Translations under genes and position numbers: made by a program
Shown: in pieces, positions 1 through 9,179 of the stretch
Position numbering within the stretch: the first letter of the stretch is position 1
Layout: the number at the start of each line of letters is the position of its first letter
The notes under the pieces: model-generated
Database searches by the model: none
Told to the model about the DNA's origin: nothing
What the model saw: the letters and a program-made list of their open reading frames with translations, nothing else
Assembly: GCA_019348095.1 (NCBI GenBank)
Contig: JAHWKC010000026.1
Location: forward strand, 1 to 13,896
Reading direction: 5' to 3'
Length of the DNA stretch: 13,896 nucleotides
Source of the DNA: Pseudomonadota bacterium
GTDB lineage: Bacteria > Pseudomonadota > Gammaproteobacteria > Xanthomonadales > Xanthomonadaceae

Positions 1-2
1 TC

Positions 3-1016
3 CTCCTCGGGTGGGGCACGTTGCTGTTCGGCGTGGTCGTCATGGAGGTCGCCTACGCCGGCGCCGCTCACGACGGCGTCAGCCCCTGGCGCGCCGCGTG
101 GCAGGTGGCTCGGCAGGGCAGCGTCGGCCTGCTGCTCGCGGCTGTGGTGGCCGGCCTCATCGCGAACGGCGGCGACGTCACGGCGGCGCTCGTCTCGGGA
201 CACAGCGCGCTCGCGGTGTTCGTCGCCGCCGGGGTCGCGCCGCTGCCGACCGGCAACCCGATGAACCTCGTCGTCGCGGCCCGCGCCGGGATCGACCTCA
301 ACACCTATGCGGTCCACATGATCCCGGTCGCGCTCGTCGGCTGGATCGTGGCCTACCTCGTGCTCGCCTGGTGGTTCCGCGACGCGCTCGCTGACGAGAC
401 GCCGGCCCTCGGCGCCGCACCGCCGTCCGAGCCGCTCAGCGGGCACGCCAAGCTCGTGCTCGGCGCGACGCTCACGAGCATCGCGACCTACCCGTTCTTC
501 GCCGCGAACGGCCTGTCCCTGTGGCCGGTCGCCGCCACCGCGGCCGCGGCGGACGCCGGGCTCGCGTGGGTCGAGATCCGCGTCGGCGTCCCGGACGGTG
601 CGGCGGGGTGGGTGCACTGCGCCGAGGTCGACGGTGCCTTCATGGCGGACTGGGAGGCCACGATCGCCCACGGCCTGCCGCACGAGGAGGTGGTGCGCTG
701 GCTGCAGGCCGATTCGCCGCGGGCGCGCTTCTACGAGGCGATCTCGCGCCAGACCCGTGAATGGTCGGCCGACCGTCGCGGCGACCGCTGGCACTCGGCC
801 GACGCGCTGGCGATGGCTTACGCGCTGGAGCCTGACGGCGCCCTGGAGCGGATCGAGCGGCCGGTGGCGGTCGAGCTGGACGGCCGTCGTACCCGCGGGG
901 TCACGGTGGTCGACTGGCTGCGGCAGGAAGGCGGCCCCGACAATGCCTCCCTGCTGATGCGCTACGACCAGGCCCGTTTCGAGACACTGGTGCGCACGGC
1001 GCTGGCGGCCGGTTGA
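3..1016 (+). CDS. Chimeric ORF: ArsB/SLC13-type permease fragment joined to nucleoside hydrolase C-terminus
   Basis: The frame is open at the left edge, so the 5' end is missing; the TTG at 21 is not a credible start. The first ~200 residues look like an ion-transporter-superfamily (ArsB/SLC13-like) permease: hydrophobic segments, a [15 protein letters not shown] stretch matching the substrate-loop pattern of that superfamily, then another membrane segment and WWFRDAL. From about 640 the protein becomes the C-terminus of an inosine-uridine nucleoside hydrolase: [16 protein letters not shown], a [10 protein letters not shown] stretch, [10 protein letters not shown] (His codon at 792) and RGVTVVDW. 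Such hydrolases cleave ribonucleosides to base plus ribose; the N-terminal metal-binding aspartates are absent here. The two halves have no functional reason to be fused. Codon style also changes, from CTC/GTC-rich to CTG-rich. I read it as two partial genes joined artificially, and neither half as functional as shown. Confidence 0.7.
   Translation, partial: LLGWGTLLFGVVVMEVAYAGAAHDGVSPWRAAWQVARQGSVGLLLAAVVAGLIANGGDVTAALVSGHSALAVFVAAGVAPLPTGNPMNLVVAARAGIDLNTYAVHMIPVALVGWIVAYLVLAWWFRDALADETPALGAAPPSEPLSGHAKLVLGATLTSIATYPFFAANGLSLWPVAATAAAADAGLAWVEIRVGVPDGAAGWVHCAEVDGAFMADWEATIAHGLPHEEVVRWLQADSPRARFYEAISRQTREWSADRRGDRWHSADALAMAYALEPDGALERIERPVAVELDGRRTRGVTVVDWLRQEGGPDNASLLMRYDQARFETLVRTALAAG
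560..645. other. Probable chimeric junction (left)
   Basis: This is the zone where permease-like sequence gives way to nucleoside-hydrolase-like sequence in one continuous frame. Residues up to about GVPDGAAGW still fit the permease, and [11 protein letters not shown], starting at 642, fits the hydrolase. The exact join cannot be fixed by eye. I see no repeat, insertion sequence or attachment site at the join. Confidence 0.55.
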
Positions 1017-1025
1017 ACTTCGGTC

Positions 1026-1054
1026 TTGCCCAGCTGAAAAGGCGCGGCTATACT
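1026..1054 (+). promoter_or_regulatory. Sigma70-type promoter of rpmE2
   Basis: A TTGCCC -35 element (1026-1031) and a TATACT -10 element (1049-1054) are separated by exactly 17 bases, close to consensus and unusual in such GC-rich sequence. The start codon at 1088 lies about 27 bases after the expected transcription start. Confidence 0.65.
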
Positions 1055-1087
1055 GCCCGGCTTCCTCCGAATGAATTGGTGAGTGCC

Positions 1088-1330
1088 ATGAAGGCCGGCA
1101 TCCATCCTGAATACCGTGACGTCGTGTTCCAGGACGTGACCACGGATTTCCAGATCCTGACCCGCTCGACCCTTGGCAGCAAGGAGACGGTCAAGCTGGA
1201 CGATGGCAACGAATATCCGCTGATCAAGATCGACATCTCGTCGGCCTCGCACCCGTTCTACACGGGCAAGCACAAGGTCATGGACATCGGCGGCCGCGTC
1301 GACAAGTTCCGCAAGCGCTACGCCAAGTAA
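1088..1330 (+). CDS. rpmE2: 50S ribosomal protein L31 type B
   Basis: This 80-residue protein begins [16 protein letters not shown] and ends [12 protein letters not shown], the typical pattern and length of type B L31, a small protein of the large ribosomal subunit. It contains no cysteine, so it is the zinc-independent (C-minus) form; the zinc-binding form carries a CxxC motif. In many bacteria the C-minus paralogue replaces the zinc form when zinc is scarce, but in xanthomonad-type genomes type B may be the main or only L31; the window cannot show which. The start is ATG 1088, with a weak GGTGAG (1078-1083) ahead of it. An in-frame extension to 1013 would cover the promoter and has no family support. 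No Zur-like palindrome is obvious upstream. Confidence 0.93.
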   Translation: MKAGIHPEYRDVVFQDVTTDFQILTRSTLGSKETVKLDDGNEYPLIKIDISSASHPFYTGKHKVMDIGGRVDKFRKRYAK

Positions 1331-1335
1331 CCCCT

Positions 1336-1360
1336 TGGCGCGTGCGCAACGCGCGCGCCA
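1336..1360 (+). terminator. Strong hairpin just after rpmE2
   Basis: An 11-base-pair stem with one G-T pair (arms 1336-1346 and 1350-1360) closes a CAA loop six bases after the rpmE2 stop codon. No T tract follows, so it may end transcription poorly alone, or may protect the 3' end of the message. Confidence 0.45.
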
Positions 1361-1391
1361 GATCCGTCATCCCGCACGCAGTGACGGATCT
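1360..1391. repeat. Inverted repeat, 10-base arms
   Basis: AGATCCGTCA (1360-1369) and its exact complement TGACGGATCT (1382-1391) flank a 12-base loop. This follows the rpmE2 hairpin directly. It may be a second 3'-end hairpin or an interspersed palindrome; nothing in the window repeats it. Confidence 0.5.
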
Positions 1392-1490
1392 GCTTCACGC
1401 CACCAGGGCTGCAGCAGGTTGCTCGACAAGCTGCTCAGCAAGCTGGTCGAACAGTCAAGCTGCTCGAACAGCTCGGAGTGACAGCGCTAT

Positions 1491-1516
1491 CGACGGCCAC
1501 CACGCGGTGGCCGTTG
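1491..1516. repeat. Inverted repeat in the gltA upstream region
   Basis: ACGGCCACC (1493-1501) pairs exactly with GGTGGCCGT (1506-1514) around an ACGC loop, and the stem extends outward through a G-T pair and a C-G pair. A T-poor tail follows. Its role is unknown; it lies about 80 bases before the putative gltA -10 element. Confidence 0.45.
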
Positions 1517-1591
1517 CCGTTTCCGGGCTCTTCATCCGCGCGTGCCGCCCGCGTCGACAATCCGCCTCGACCATGCGGCCGCGCATCCTTG

Positions 1592-1600
1592 TGCGATAAT
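1592..1600 (+). promoter_or_regulatory. Possible extended -10 promoter of gltA
   Basis: The bases TGCGATAAT form an extended -10 element (TGn plus GATAAT, five of six to consensus). No good -35 element sits at the right distance. The predicted leader to the GTG at 1688 would be about 80 bases. Confidence 0.35.
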
Positions 1601-1687
1601 TGCCGATCGCGGCGCGCCGCGATTCCTGTCCCCCCTCCGTGCCCACGGCCTGCCGTCCCGCACGTCGACACATGAGGAGTTTGCTCC

Positions 1688-3007
1688 GTGTCCGATCCGT
1701 CCAATTCCGGCCTGAAGGATTCGTCCCTGAACCAGGTCACCCTCTCCGCCGGTGACAAGAGCGTGGTTCTGCCCGTGCAGCATCCGACCCTGGGTGCGCC
1801 GTGCATCGACATCGCCAGGCTGCCGAAGGAAACCGGCTGCTTCACCTACGACTCCGGCTTCACCGCCACCGCGAGCTGCAAATCGGCCATCACCTACATC
1901 GATGGCGAAGAAGGCGTGCTGCTGTATCGCGGCTACCCGATCGAGCAACTGGCCGAGCACTCGAGCTTCCTCGAAGTGGCCTACCTGCTGATGAACGGCG
2001 AGCTGCCCAAGGCCGACGAGTTCTCCCGGTTCGAGCACGAAGTCACGCATCACACGATGATGCACGAGGCCTTCAAGAGCTTCCTGGGCGGTTTCCGCCA
2101 TGACGCGCATCCCATGGCGATGCTGGTCGGCATGCTCGGCTCGATGGCGAGCTTCTACCACAACGAACTCGACCTGGATGATCCCGAACAGCGCCGGCTG
2201 GCCGCGATCCGACTGATCGCCAAGGTGCCGACGATCGCCGCCGCCTGCTACCGCCACTCGATCGGCTGGCCGCTGCGCTACCCGCGCAACAACCTCGACT
2301 ACACCACGCGCTTCCTGCACATGATGTACGAGGTGCCGAGCGAGCCGCTGGAACTCGATCCGGTCGCGGCCAAGGCGATGGACCTGCTGTTCATCCTGCA
2401 CGCCGATCACGAACAGAACGCCTCGACCTCGACCGTGCGCCTGGTCGGTTCGACCGGAGCCAACCCCTACGTCAGCGTGGCCTCCGGTGTCGCCGCGCTG
2501 TGGGGGCCGGCCCACGGCGGCGCCAATGAGGCGGTGCTGAAGATGCTCGAGGAGATCGGCCGCCCCGAGAACGTGCAGTCGGCCATTGACCGCGCCAAGG
2601 ACAAGGAGTCGGGCTTCCGCCTGATGGGCTTCGGCCATCGCGTCTACAAGAATTACGATCCGCGCGCGGCACTGGTGCGCAAGATGGCCCACGAGGTGCT
2701 CGGCCAGCTCGGCGTCAACGATCCGCTGCTGGATGTGGCGATGAAGCTGGAGGAGGCGGCGCTGAAGGACGAGTACTTCGTGCAGCGCAAGCTGTACCCG
2801 AACGTCGACTTCTACTCGGGCATCATCTACAAGGCCCTCGGCATTCCGGTGGAGATGTTCACCGTGATGTTCGCCATCGCGCGTACCGCCGGCTGGGTGG
2901 CGCATTGGCTGGAGCAGCAGGAAGACCCGGAAAACAAGATCGGCCGCCCGCGGCAGATCTATACCGGCGCAGCCAACCGCGACTACGTCGGCATGGGTCA
3001 GCGCTGA
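1688..3007 (+). CDS. gltA: Citrate synthase (type II)
   Basis: This 439-residue enzyme condenses oxaloacetate and acetyl-CoA to citrate at the entry to the TCA cycle. It is full length for the type II, usually hexameric and NADH-inhibited, form of Gram-negative bacteria. All three catalytic residues are visible: His276 in [14 protein letters not shown], His317 in [13 protein letters not shown] and Asp374 in NVDFYSG. Each is twelve positions later than in the E. coli enzyme (264, 305, 362), which fits a slightly longer N-terminus. [15 protein letters not shown] is also typical. The start is GTG 1688, supported by GAGGAG at 1674-1679 eight bases upstream. A strong terminator follows the stop, so it is probably a single-gene transcript. 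The gene after it is convergent. Confidence 0.96.
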   Translation: MSDPSNSGLKDSSLNQVTLSAGDKSVVLPVQHPTLGAPCIDIARLPKETGCFTYDSGFTATASCKSAITYIDGEEGVLLYRGYPIEQLAEHSSFLEVAYLLMNGELPKADEFSRFEHEVTHHTMMHEAFKSFLGGFRHDAHPMAMLVGMLGSMASFYHNELDLDDPEQRRLAAIRLIAKVPTIAAACYRHSIGWPLRYPRNNLDYTTRFLHMMYEVPSEPLELDPVAAKAMDLLFILHADHEQNASTSTVRLVGSTGANPYVSVASGVAALWGPAHGGANEAVLKMLEEIGRPENVQSAIDRAKDKESGFRLMGFGHRVYKNYDPRAALVRKMAHEVLGQLGVNDPLLDVAMKLEEAALKDEYFVQRKLYPNVDFYSGIIYKALGIPVEMFTVMFAIARTAGWVAHWLEQQEDPENKIGRPRQIYTGAANRDYVGMGQR

Positions 3008-3032
3008 GCCAGGCCAAAGCCCGGTAAGAAAC

Positions 3033-3066
3033 GAGGCGCGCCGCGAAAGCGGGGCGTCCTTTTTTG
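3033..3066 (+). terminator. Rho-independent terminator of gltA
   Basis: A GC-rich stem with a GAAA tetraloop (arms about 3034-3044 and 3049-3059, one internal G-G mismatch and a G-T pair) is followed directly by a run of six T (3060-3065). It lies 26 bases after the gltA stop. Confidence 0.85.
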
Positions 3067-3075
3067 GGCGAAGCG

Positions 3076-3120
3076 CAGCCGAGCAAGCTCGGCTCTACGG
3101 CTGCGTCGAGCCGAGCTTGC
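3076..3120. repeat. Interspersed palindromic repeat, one full and one partial copy
   Basis: The full unit, 23 bases (3076-3098), contains the palindrome AGCCGAGCAAGCTCGGCT and ends CTAC. A partial copy in opposite orientation, GAGCCGAGCTTGC, lies at 3108-3120, giving an exact 13-base inverted pair. The 23-base unit recurs exactly at 12994-13016 (inverted) and 13059-13081. The form and intergenic placement fit REP-like elements. Confidence 0.75.
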
Positions 3121-3904
3121 AGATCCTTCGCGGCGCCCGGGACGACATGCTTTTCCCGAGTCCCGAGCCGCGCAGCAGCAAAACGTCCGGCCGATCGCTC
3201 CCGACGACCCCGCGCGTAGCCCTCGATTTCCTCCTCCGCCAGCAACTGCCGCAGTTGCGCCGCCGAAGCGCGCTTCATCGGTTTCTCGTCCACGCCCGAC
3301 AACGGTGCCTGGCGCAACACGTTGAGCGGCATCACGGTGATGTCGAAGGGCAGTTCCTCGGCGCTGAACAGCCATACCGGGAAATCGTCGCTGCGCTCGC
3401 GGTCCAGCCGCACCCGCCGGCTGCGCGCTTCGACCGGGATGCCGTGCTGGTCGAGAAAGCGCGGGGCGGCGTCGGCATCATCGGCGTGGAGGTGCAGCGC
3501 TACCGGGCTGCGCGCGTCCGCCGTGCCCTCGAGCACCGGTCCGACCAGGCGAGGCTCGAATGGCGCGAAAAATTCCAGTGCCCGCAGCGCCACTTCGCGC
3601 CGGTGCCGCAACTGGCCGGGGTTGTCGCGCTGGAACAGGCGCTGGTGCTCGCGCAGTGCTTCCTCGATCTCGCTGTTGCGCGGCAGCGATCTCGTCGGGA
3701 ACGATGCCGAGCCGCTCGGCCGCCTTGAGCTTGGCCTGGTGGTAGTCACGCAGACCGCCTTCGGCCATCAGCCGCGCCGCCTCTACGGCGAGGCGGTGGC
3801 GACGCTCGCGGGTGCGGGTTTGCGCGTGTTGCTGCGCGTGATGTCGGGTGTGCGGCATTGTGGCGACCTCCGCGGCAAGCGTGGCGAGGGCTGATGCCTC
3901 CGCG

Positions 3905-3922
3905 GCCGGCCTGCGGGCCGGC
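3905..3922. repeat. Short hairpin downstream of mrcA
   Basis: GCCGGCC and GGCCGGC form a perfect seven-base stem around a TGCG loop, between the mrcA stop and the start of the next minus-strand gene. It has no T tract on either strand, so any terminator role would be weak. Confidence 0.4.
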
Positions 3923-3957
3923 ATCTGCAAGCTAGCACGCACATGCCGAACCGAGCG

Positions 3958-6495
3958 TCAGAAGATGTCGAACGACTCCTCGGCCGGGATCTCGTCCATG
4001 CCGTAGTCGGCGAAGCTCTGCATGCGGTCGAGGTCCTCGACCTTGATCCACTCCTGCACGCCGCCGGTACCTTCGGGCATCAGGCTGCCGTTGGGCGAGA
4101 CCGACACCCGGACCATGCCGTCGGGCGGTTCGTTCTGCGCCAGCGGCCGGTCCTCCAGCGCCACCCGCATGTAGTTGATCCAGATTGGAAGCGCCGCCTT
4201 GCCACCGTACTCGCGGTAGCCCAGCGACTGGAAGTCGTCGCGACCGACCCAGACCGTGGTGACCAGGTTTCCGCCGAAGCCGGAGAACCAGGCGTCGCGG
4301 TGGTCATTGGTCGAGCCGGTCTTGCCGCCGATGTCCTCGCGCTCCAGCACCTTGGCGGCGGTGCCGGTCCCGCGCTGCACCACATCGCGCAACATGGAGA
4401 CGGTCTGGTAGGCGATGCGGGCATCGATCGCGCGCGGTGCCATCACCAGGTCGCTGGTGTCCAGCGGCTCGGTTTCGGCGCCGGTCCCGCCTTCGGTGGA
4501 GGGGGCCGGCGCGGGCGTCGCCACCGGGCCCAGGTTGAAGCCATCGACCACGGCCGAGGAGGTCCGGGCCTGCGCAGTGCCGGTGCGTCCGCAACCGGGG
4601 CAGGCGGTAGCCGGGGTCTCCTTGAACACCAGCGCGCCGTTGCGGTCCTTGATCTCGTCGATGACCCATGGAGTCACCCGGAAGCCGCCGTTGGCGAACA
4701 CCGCGTAGCCGCGCGCGACCGAAAGTGGCGTCAGCGAAGCGGTGCCCAGCGACATCGAGAGGTTGGGCGGCAGCTGCGCTTCGTCGAATCCGAAGTGGCT
4801 GATGTACTTGCGCGCGTAGTCCACGCCGATCGCATCGAGCAGCCGCACCGACACCAGATTGCGCGACTGCACGATCGCCTCGCGCACCCGCATCGGCCCG
4901 GCGAAGTTGCCGCTGTCGTTCTGCGGCCGCCATTCCTTGCCGTTGCGCTGCCTGAACACCACCGGCGCGTCGAGCACGATCGAAGCCGGATTGAAGCCCC
5001 GCTCGAACGCCGCCGCATACAGGAACGGCTTGAAGCTGGACCCTGGCTGGCGTCGTGCCTGGGTGGCGCGGTTGAACTTGGTCCCGGCAAAACTGAAGCC
5101 GCCGGACAGGGCGCGCAAGGCGCCATCGTGCGGCTCCAGCGATACCAGCGCGGCCTGCGCGCGCGGCATCTGGTCGAGCGTGTAGCGCAGGTCGATGGTC
5201 GGCGGGCCTGCCGCGGCGGCGTCGCCGGCGTTCGGATCGTTCGCGCCGGCCGCGGTTTCGCCGCCGCCGTCGGGCTCGGCGACGACCTGCCGCACGCGGA
5301 CCTGGTCGCCACGTTCGAGCAGCGCCGCGGGGTCTTTGCCGGCCCAGCTGCTCTCCGCATCCAGGGTGATCTGGCTGCCGTTGCGCAACACCAGCTCGGC
5401 GGTGCCCTCGCCGGTGGCGAGCACGATCGCCGGCACCAGGTCGGCCAGCGGCGGGATGCTGCGCAGGCGAGCGCTGACGGCCTGCGCATCCTCATCGGCC
5501 GCCAGCTCGAAGGTCTGCTCGACGCCATGCCAGCCGTGGCGCCGATCATAGATCGACAGCCCCTCGCGCATCGCCTCATCGGCCGCGCGCTGCAGCTTCG
5601 GGTCGATCGTGGTGGTGACCTGGTAGCCCTGGGTCAGCGCCTCGGCGCCAAAGCGGGCCACCATCTCCTGGCGCACCATCTCCGCGACATACGGGGCGTG
5701 GGTCTGCACCGGCGGCTCGTGGGCGCTGGCGTGCATCGGCACGGCCTGGCCCCGCGCGGCTTCGGCGGCGCTGACGTACCCCAGTTCCGCCATGCGCTGC
5801 AGGATGTAGTCGCGGCGCAGCTTGGCGCGCTCGGGGTTGCTGAGCGGATTGCCGCTGGACGGGAACTTGGGGATGCCCGCGAGCGAGGCCATCTCGTCCA
5901 GGGCGAGCTCGTGCAGCTTCTTGCCGTAGTAGAACTCGGCGGCCGCGGCCACGCCGTATGCGCGATTGCCGAAGAAGCTCTTGTTGAGGTACAGCTCGAA
6001 TATCTCGTCCTTGCTGAGCTCACGCTCCATCTGCATGGCCAGGAACATCTCGCGCAGCTTGCGCATGTAGCTGTATTCGGAGTCCAGGAAGAACTGTCGG
6101 GCCACCTGCTGGGTGATCGTCGAGCCGCCGGGCACGCGGTTGTCATCGGTGGTCGCCAGCAACCAGATCGCGCGGGCGATGCCCCTGTAGTCCAGGCCGC
6201 CGTGTTCGTAGAAGCGTGCGTCCTCGATCGCGATGAACGCCTGCTTCTGCAGCTCCGGCACGGCGTCGATGGCGATCGGATAACGCCGGTTCTCGCCGAA
6301 CTGCGCCATCAGGCTGCCGTCGCGCGCGTAGACGTACATCGGCTCCTGCATTTCCACCGTGCGCAGGCTCTCCACGTCGGGCAGCTTGGGGACGATCAGG
6401 AAGTACAGCGTGCCCAGCGCGATCGCGCCGAGCACGGCCATTCCGGCGAACGCATACAGCGCCCAGCGCAGCAAACCACGGAGACGGGGGGGCAT
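3958..6495 (-). CDS. mrcA: Penicillin-binding protein 1A (bifunctional transglycosylase/transpeptidase)
   Basis: This 845-residue class A PBP polymerises lipid II glycan strands and cross-links peptides in the periplasm. Residues 1-10 are cytoplasmic, and a membrane anchor spans about 11-34. The glycosyltransferase 51 domain (about 50-225) has Glu91 in [10 protein letters not shown], the [14 protein letters not shown] block at 123-136, and Glu167 in [14 protein letters not shown]1A-type OB insert lies around 320-440. The transpeptidase shows SSFK at 486-489 (Ser486 catalytic), SRN at 544-546 and KTG at 725-727. The length fits PBP1A (also called ponA). The start is ATG 6495, with only a weak ribosome site; the membrane anchor follows at once, which supports it. 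It is divergent from pilM, as in Pseudomonas and in E. coli (mrcA-hofMNOPQ). Confidence 0.95.
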   Translation of the reverse strand: MPPRLRGLLRWALYAFAGMAVLGAIALGTLYFLIVPKLPDVESLRTVEMQEPMYVYARDGSLMAQFGENRRYPIAIDAVPELQKQAFIAIEDARFYEHGGLDYRGIARAIWLLATTDDNRVPGGSTITQQVARQFFLDSEYSYMRKLREMFLAMQMERELSKDEIFELYLNKSFFGNRAYGVAAAAEFYYGKKLHELALDEMASLAGIPKFPSSGNPLSNPERAKLRRDYILQRMAELGYVSAAEAARGQAVPMHASAHEPPVQTHAPYVAEMVRQEMVARFGAEALTQGYQVTTTIDPKLQRAADEAMREGLSIYDRRHGWHGVEQTFELAADEDAQAVSARLRSIPPLADLVPAIVLATGEGTAELVLRNGSQITLDAESSWAGKDPAALLERGDQVRVRQVVAEPDGGGETAAGANDPNAGDAAAAGPPTIDLRYTLDQMPRAQAALVSLEPHDGALRALSGGFSFAGTKFNRATQARRQPGSSFKPFLYAAAFERGFNPASIVLDAPVVFRQRNGKEWRPQNDSGNFAGPMRVREAIVQSRNLVSVRLLDAIGVDYARKYISHFGFDEAQLPPNLSMSLGTASLTPLSVARGYAVFANGGFRVTPWVIDEIKDRNGALVFKETPATACPGCGRTGTAQARTSSAVVDGFNLGPVATPAPAPSTEGGTGAETEPLDTSDLVMAPRAIDARIAYQTVSMLRDVVQRGTGTAAKVLEREDIGGKTGSTNDHRDAWFSGFGGNLVTTVWVGRDDFQSLGYREYGGKAALPIWINYMRVALEDRPLAQNEPPDGMVRVSVSPNGSLMPEGTGGVQEWIKVEDLDRMQSFADYGMDEIPAEESFDIF

Positions 6496-6533
6496 CAGTG
6501 TCGGGAATCCGATTGCGGGTGACGATGGCGTGG

Positions 6534-6539
6534 AGTATA
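6534..6539 (-). promoter_or_regulatory. Possible -10 element of mrcA
   Basis: On the minus strand the bases read TATACT, five of six to consensus, giving a leader of about 30 bases to the mrcA ATG. No good -35 element was found 16 to 18 bases upstream, so the call is tentative. Confidence 0.4.
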
Positions 6540-6633
6540 GAGGAGCGGCGCGGGCCGACTCTGGGGAAGGCGTCTCGCGGGGGCACAGTCGTTCAGGCGA
6601 ATCGCACTGGTCGGCAAATCATGAACGAAATGG

Positions 6634-6662
6634 TTGCCAGCCTTGGAAAAGTCCGTTATTTA
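6634..6662 (+). promoter_or_regulatory. Possible promoter of the pilMNOPQ operon
   Basis: TTGCCA (6634-6639) and the AT-rich TATTTA (6657-6662) are 17 bases apart, in the only AT-rich patch of the mrcA-pilM intergenic region. The -10 match is poor, and I found no convincing sigma54 -24/-12 pair. Confidence 0.3.
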
Positions 6663-6663
6663 A

Positions 6664-7772
<1,109 letters not shown>

Positions 7773-7773
<1 letters not shown>

Positions 7774-8519
7774 TGGCACGGATCAACCTGCTTCCCTGGC
7801 GCGCCGAGCGACGCAAGCAGCGCCAGAAGGATTTCGCCAAGATGCTCGGCGCGTCGCTGGTCGCTGCGGTCGCGCTGGCTTTCCTGATCATCAGCTACCA
7901 CAACGGCCAGATCGAGGGCCAGAACGAGCGCAACGCATTCCTGCAGGCGGAGATTGCCCAGGTCGACAAGGCAATCGCCGAGATCGACGAGCTCGACCGG
8001 CAGAAGTCGCGGCTGCTGGCGCGCAAGGAAGTCATCGAGCAGCTGCAGGCCAACCGCTCGCAAATGGTCCATCTGTTCGATTCGCTGGTGCGTACCATTC
8101 CCGATGGGGCGGTGCTGACATCGATCAAGCAGGACGACCAGACCCTGACGCTGAACGGCCGCGCCCAGTCCAACGCGCGTGTCAGTACCTACATGCGCAA
8201 CCTGGAGGGCTCGGGCTGGCTGACCAATCCTGAGCTGGCGATCATCGAGGCGGCCGGCCAGGACAAGGGCCTGCCCTACCGGTTCACGCTGCAGGTCAAA
8301 CTGGCCAATCCGAACGCGCCTGTGGACCGCGACGGTGACGGCATTCCCGACGAGCCGGCCGGGGCGCCCGATGGCTCGACCCCCGACCCGGGCGTCGAGC
8401 CCGCGGCGCAGAGTGCCATCGGCGCCGGGGCCACCGCGGTGCCGCTGGATGCCTCGGCACCGGCCGGCCCCGCAGCGGCCGCGCCGGCCCCGGTCCTCGC
8501 TACAGGAGCAGCGTCGTGA
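7773..8519 (+). CDS. pilN: Type IV pilus assembly protein PilN, with extended C-terminus
   Basis: PilN is a bitopic inner-membrane protein that binds PilM through its N-terminus and pairs with PilO in the periplasm. The PilM-binding motif INLLPWR is at residues 4-10, the membrane segment at about 24-41, a coiled coil at about 45-90, and the periplasmic fold follows to about residue 180. The protein has 248 residues, longer than the roughly 200 usual for PilN. The extra tail (about 183-248) is Ala/Pro/Gly-rich and begins with DRDGDGIPDE (185-194), a D-x-D-x-D-G-x-x-D pattern like thrombospondin type 3 calcium loops. The stop overlaps the pilO GTG by four bases. Confidence 0.94.
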
Positions 8520-9178
8520 GCCAGAAAAAAATCTCCCTGCGGGAACTGGACTTCAACAACATCGGCGGCTGGCCGCAGCGGGCCAAGATCGGCTTCTGCG
8601 TCATCCTCGGGCTGGTGATCATCGGCCTGGCCTGGTGGCTGTTCGTAAGCGACAAGCGCGAACAGCTGGCGGGACTGGAACGCAAGGAAGCCGAACTGCG
8701 CGCCGAATTCGAAACCAAGCAGGGCCGCGCGGCCAACCTGGAGCCGCTCAAGCAGCAACTCGCGCAGATGGAGCAGCAGCTTCAGCAGATGCTGCGGCAG
8801 TTGCCCAGCAAGACCGAGATGCCCGACCTGATCGTGGACATCTCGCAGACCGCACTGGCCACCGGCATCAGCAACGAGTTGTTCCAGCCCGGCCCGGAGG
8901 AACCCAAGGAGTTCTACGCCGAGAAGCCCATCGCGCTGCGGATGGTGGGCAGCTACCACCAGTTCGGCAGCTTCGTCAGCGGCGTCGCGTCGCTGCCGCG
9001 GGTGGTGATCATGACCATGCATGACATCTCGCTGCAGCCCCGGGGCGGCGGGGATACGCCGATCACCGCCAACAGCGCGCTGGAGCTCGCCGGCACGGTA
9101 AAGACCTATCGTTATCTCGACGAAGAGGAAATGGACCTGCAGGAAGGCGCAGACGCCAGTGGAAAGGGGGGAGCCTGA
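8516..9178 (+). CDS. pilO: Type IV pilus assembly protein PilO
   Basis: PilO is a bitopic inner-membrane protein that forms heterodimers with PilN and contacts PilP, helping to align the secretin with the inner-membrane motor. Its 220 residues have a cytoplasmic tail (1-23), a membrane segment (about 24-44, IGFCVILGLVIIGLAWWLFV), a Gln/Glu/Leu-rich coiled coil (about 48-97) and a periplasmic ferredoxin-like region (about 110-205) including the typical LRMVGSYHQFGSFVSGVASL stretch. The start is GTG 8516 with AGGAG at 8504-8508; it overlaps the pilN stop as GTGA. Confidence 0.95.
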   Translation: MSQKKISLRELDFNNIGGWPQRAKIGFCVILGLVIIGLAWWLFVSDKREQLAGLERKEAELRAEFETKQGRAANLEPLKQQLAQMEQQLQQMLRQLPSKTEMPDLIVDISQTALATGISNELFQPGPEEPKEFYAEKPIALRMVGSYHQFGSFVSGVASLPRVVIMTMHDISLQPRGGGDTPITANSALELAGTVKTYRYLDEEEMDLQEGADASGKGGA

Positions 9179-9179
9179 G

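Larger units (their letters stand above)
1331..1687. other. Intergenic region between rpmE2 and gltA, rich in hairpins
   Basis: I see no credible gene in these 357 bases. The region holds three inverted repeats (1336-1360, 1360-1391, 1491-1516), a stretch of related AAGCTGCTC / AAGCTGGTCGAACAG words (about 1410-1480) resembling a degraded repeat, and a possible gltA promoter near 1592-1600. Confidence 0.6.
2859..3858 (-). pseudogene. Frameshifted nucleotidyltransferase-like conserved protein
   Basis: The gene reads leftward from ATG 3858, chosen because GGAGG lies nine bases upstream and the protein then begins MPHTRHH; the frame is open further upstream to 3942. Frame one gives EAARLMAEGGLRDYHQAKLK and AAERLGIVPDE; from about 3690 the homology continues in another frame with SLPRNSEIEEALREHQRLF, PRLVGPVLEGTA and LPFDITVMPLNVLRQAPL. 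Together these form one protein of about 215 residues, which I recognise as a proteobacterial family often annotated as nucleotidyltransferase-like, of unknown function. One extra base near 3690 explains the break. Family-like sequence ends near 3215 (LLAEEE), but no stop follows: the frame runs through the repeat, opposite the gltA terminator, and 149 bases into gltA, ending at 2859. It may be a decayed gene or a sequencing error plus an aberrant tail. Confidence 0.6.

Noticed and set aside
3..1016. A genuine permease-nucleoside hydrolase fusion protein (a nucleoside transport and cleavage enzyme)
   Set aside because: The hydrolase lacks its N-terminal metal-binding half, the permease is cut mid-domain, and a similar unrelated join occurs at the other end of the window.
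1532..2905. 457-codon minus-strand open frame opposite gltA
   Set aside because: It is antisense to a fully convincing citrate synthase and has shadow-type composition.
3680..3700. Programmed +1 frameshifting in the nucleotidyltransferase-like gene
   Set aside because: No slippery codon pair, stop codon or stimulatory element is visible at the shift, and the missing downstream stop points to decay or sequence error.
3943..6522. 859-codon open frame on the plus strand opposite mrcA
   Set aside because: High GC leaves few stops in the antisense frames; the product is Arg/His/Gly/Ala-rich with no recognisable domain, while the minus strand encodes a full PBP1A.
9159..9179. GTG 9159 as the pilP start
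   Set aside because: It lies within pilO, and ATG 9180 has a strong GGGGGAG at proper spacing and leads directly into the lipoprotein signal.
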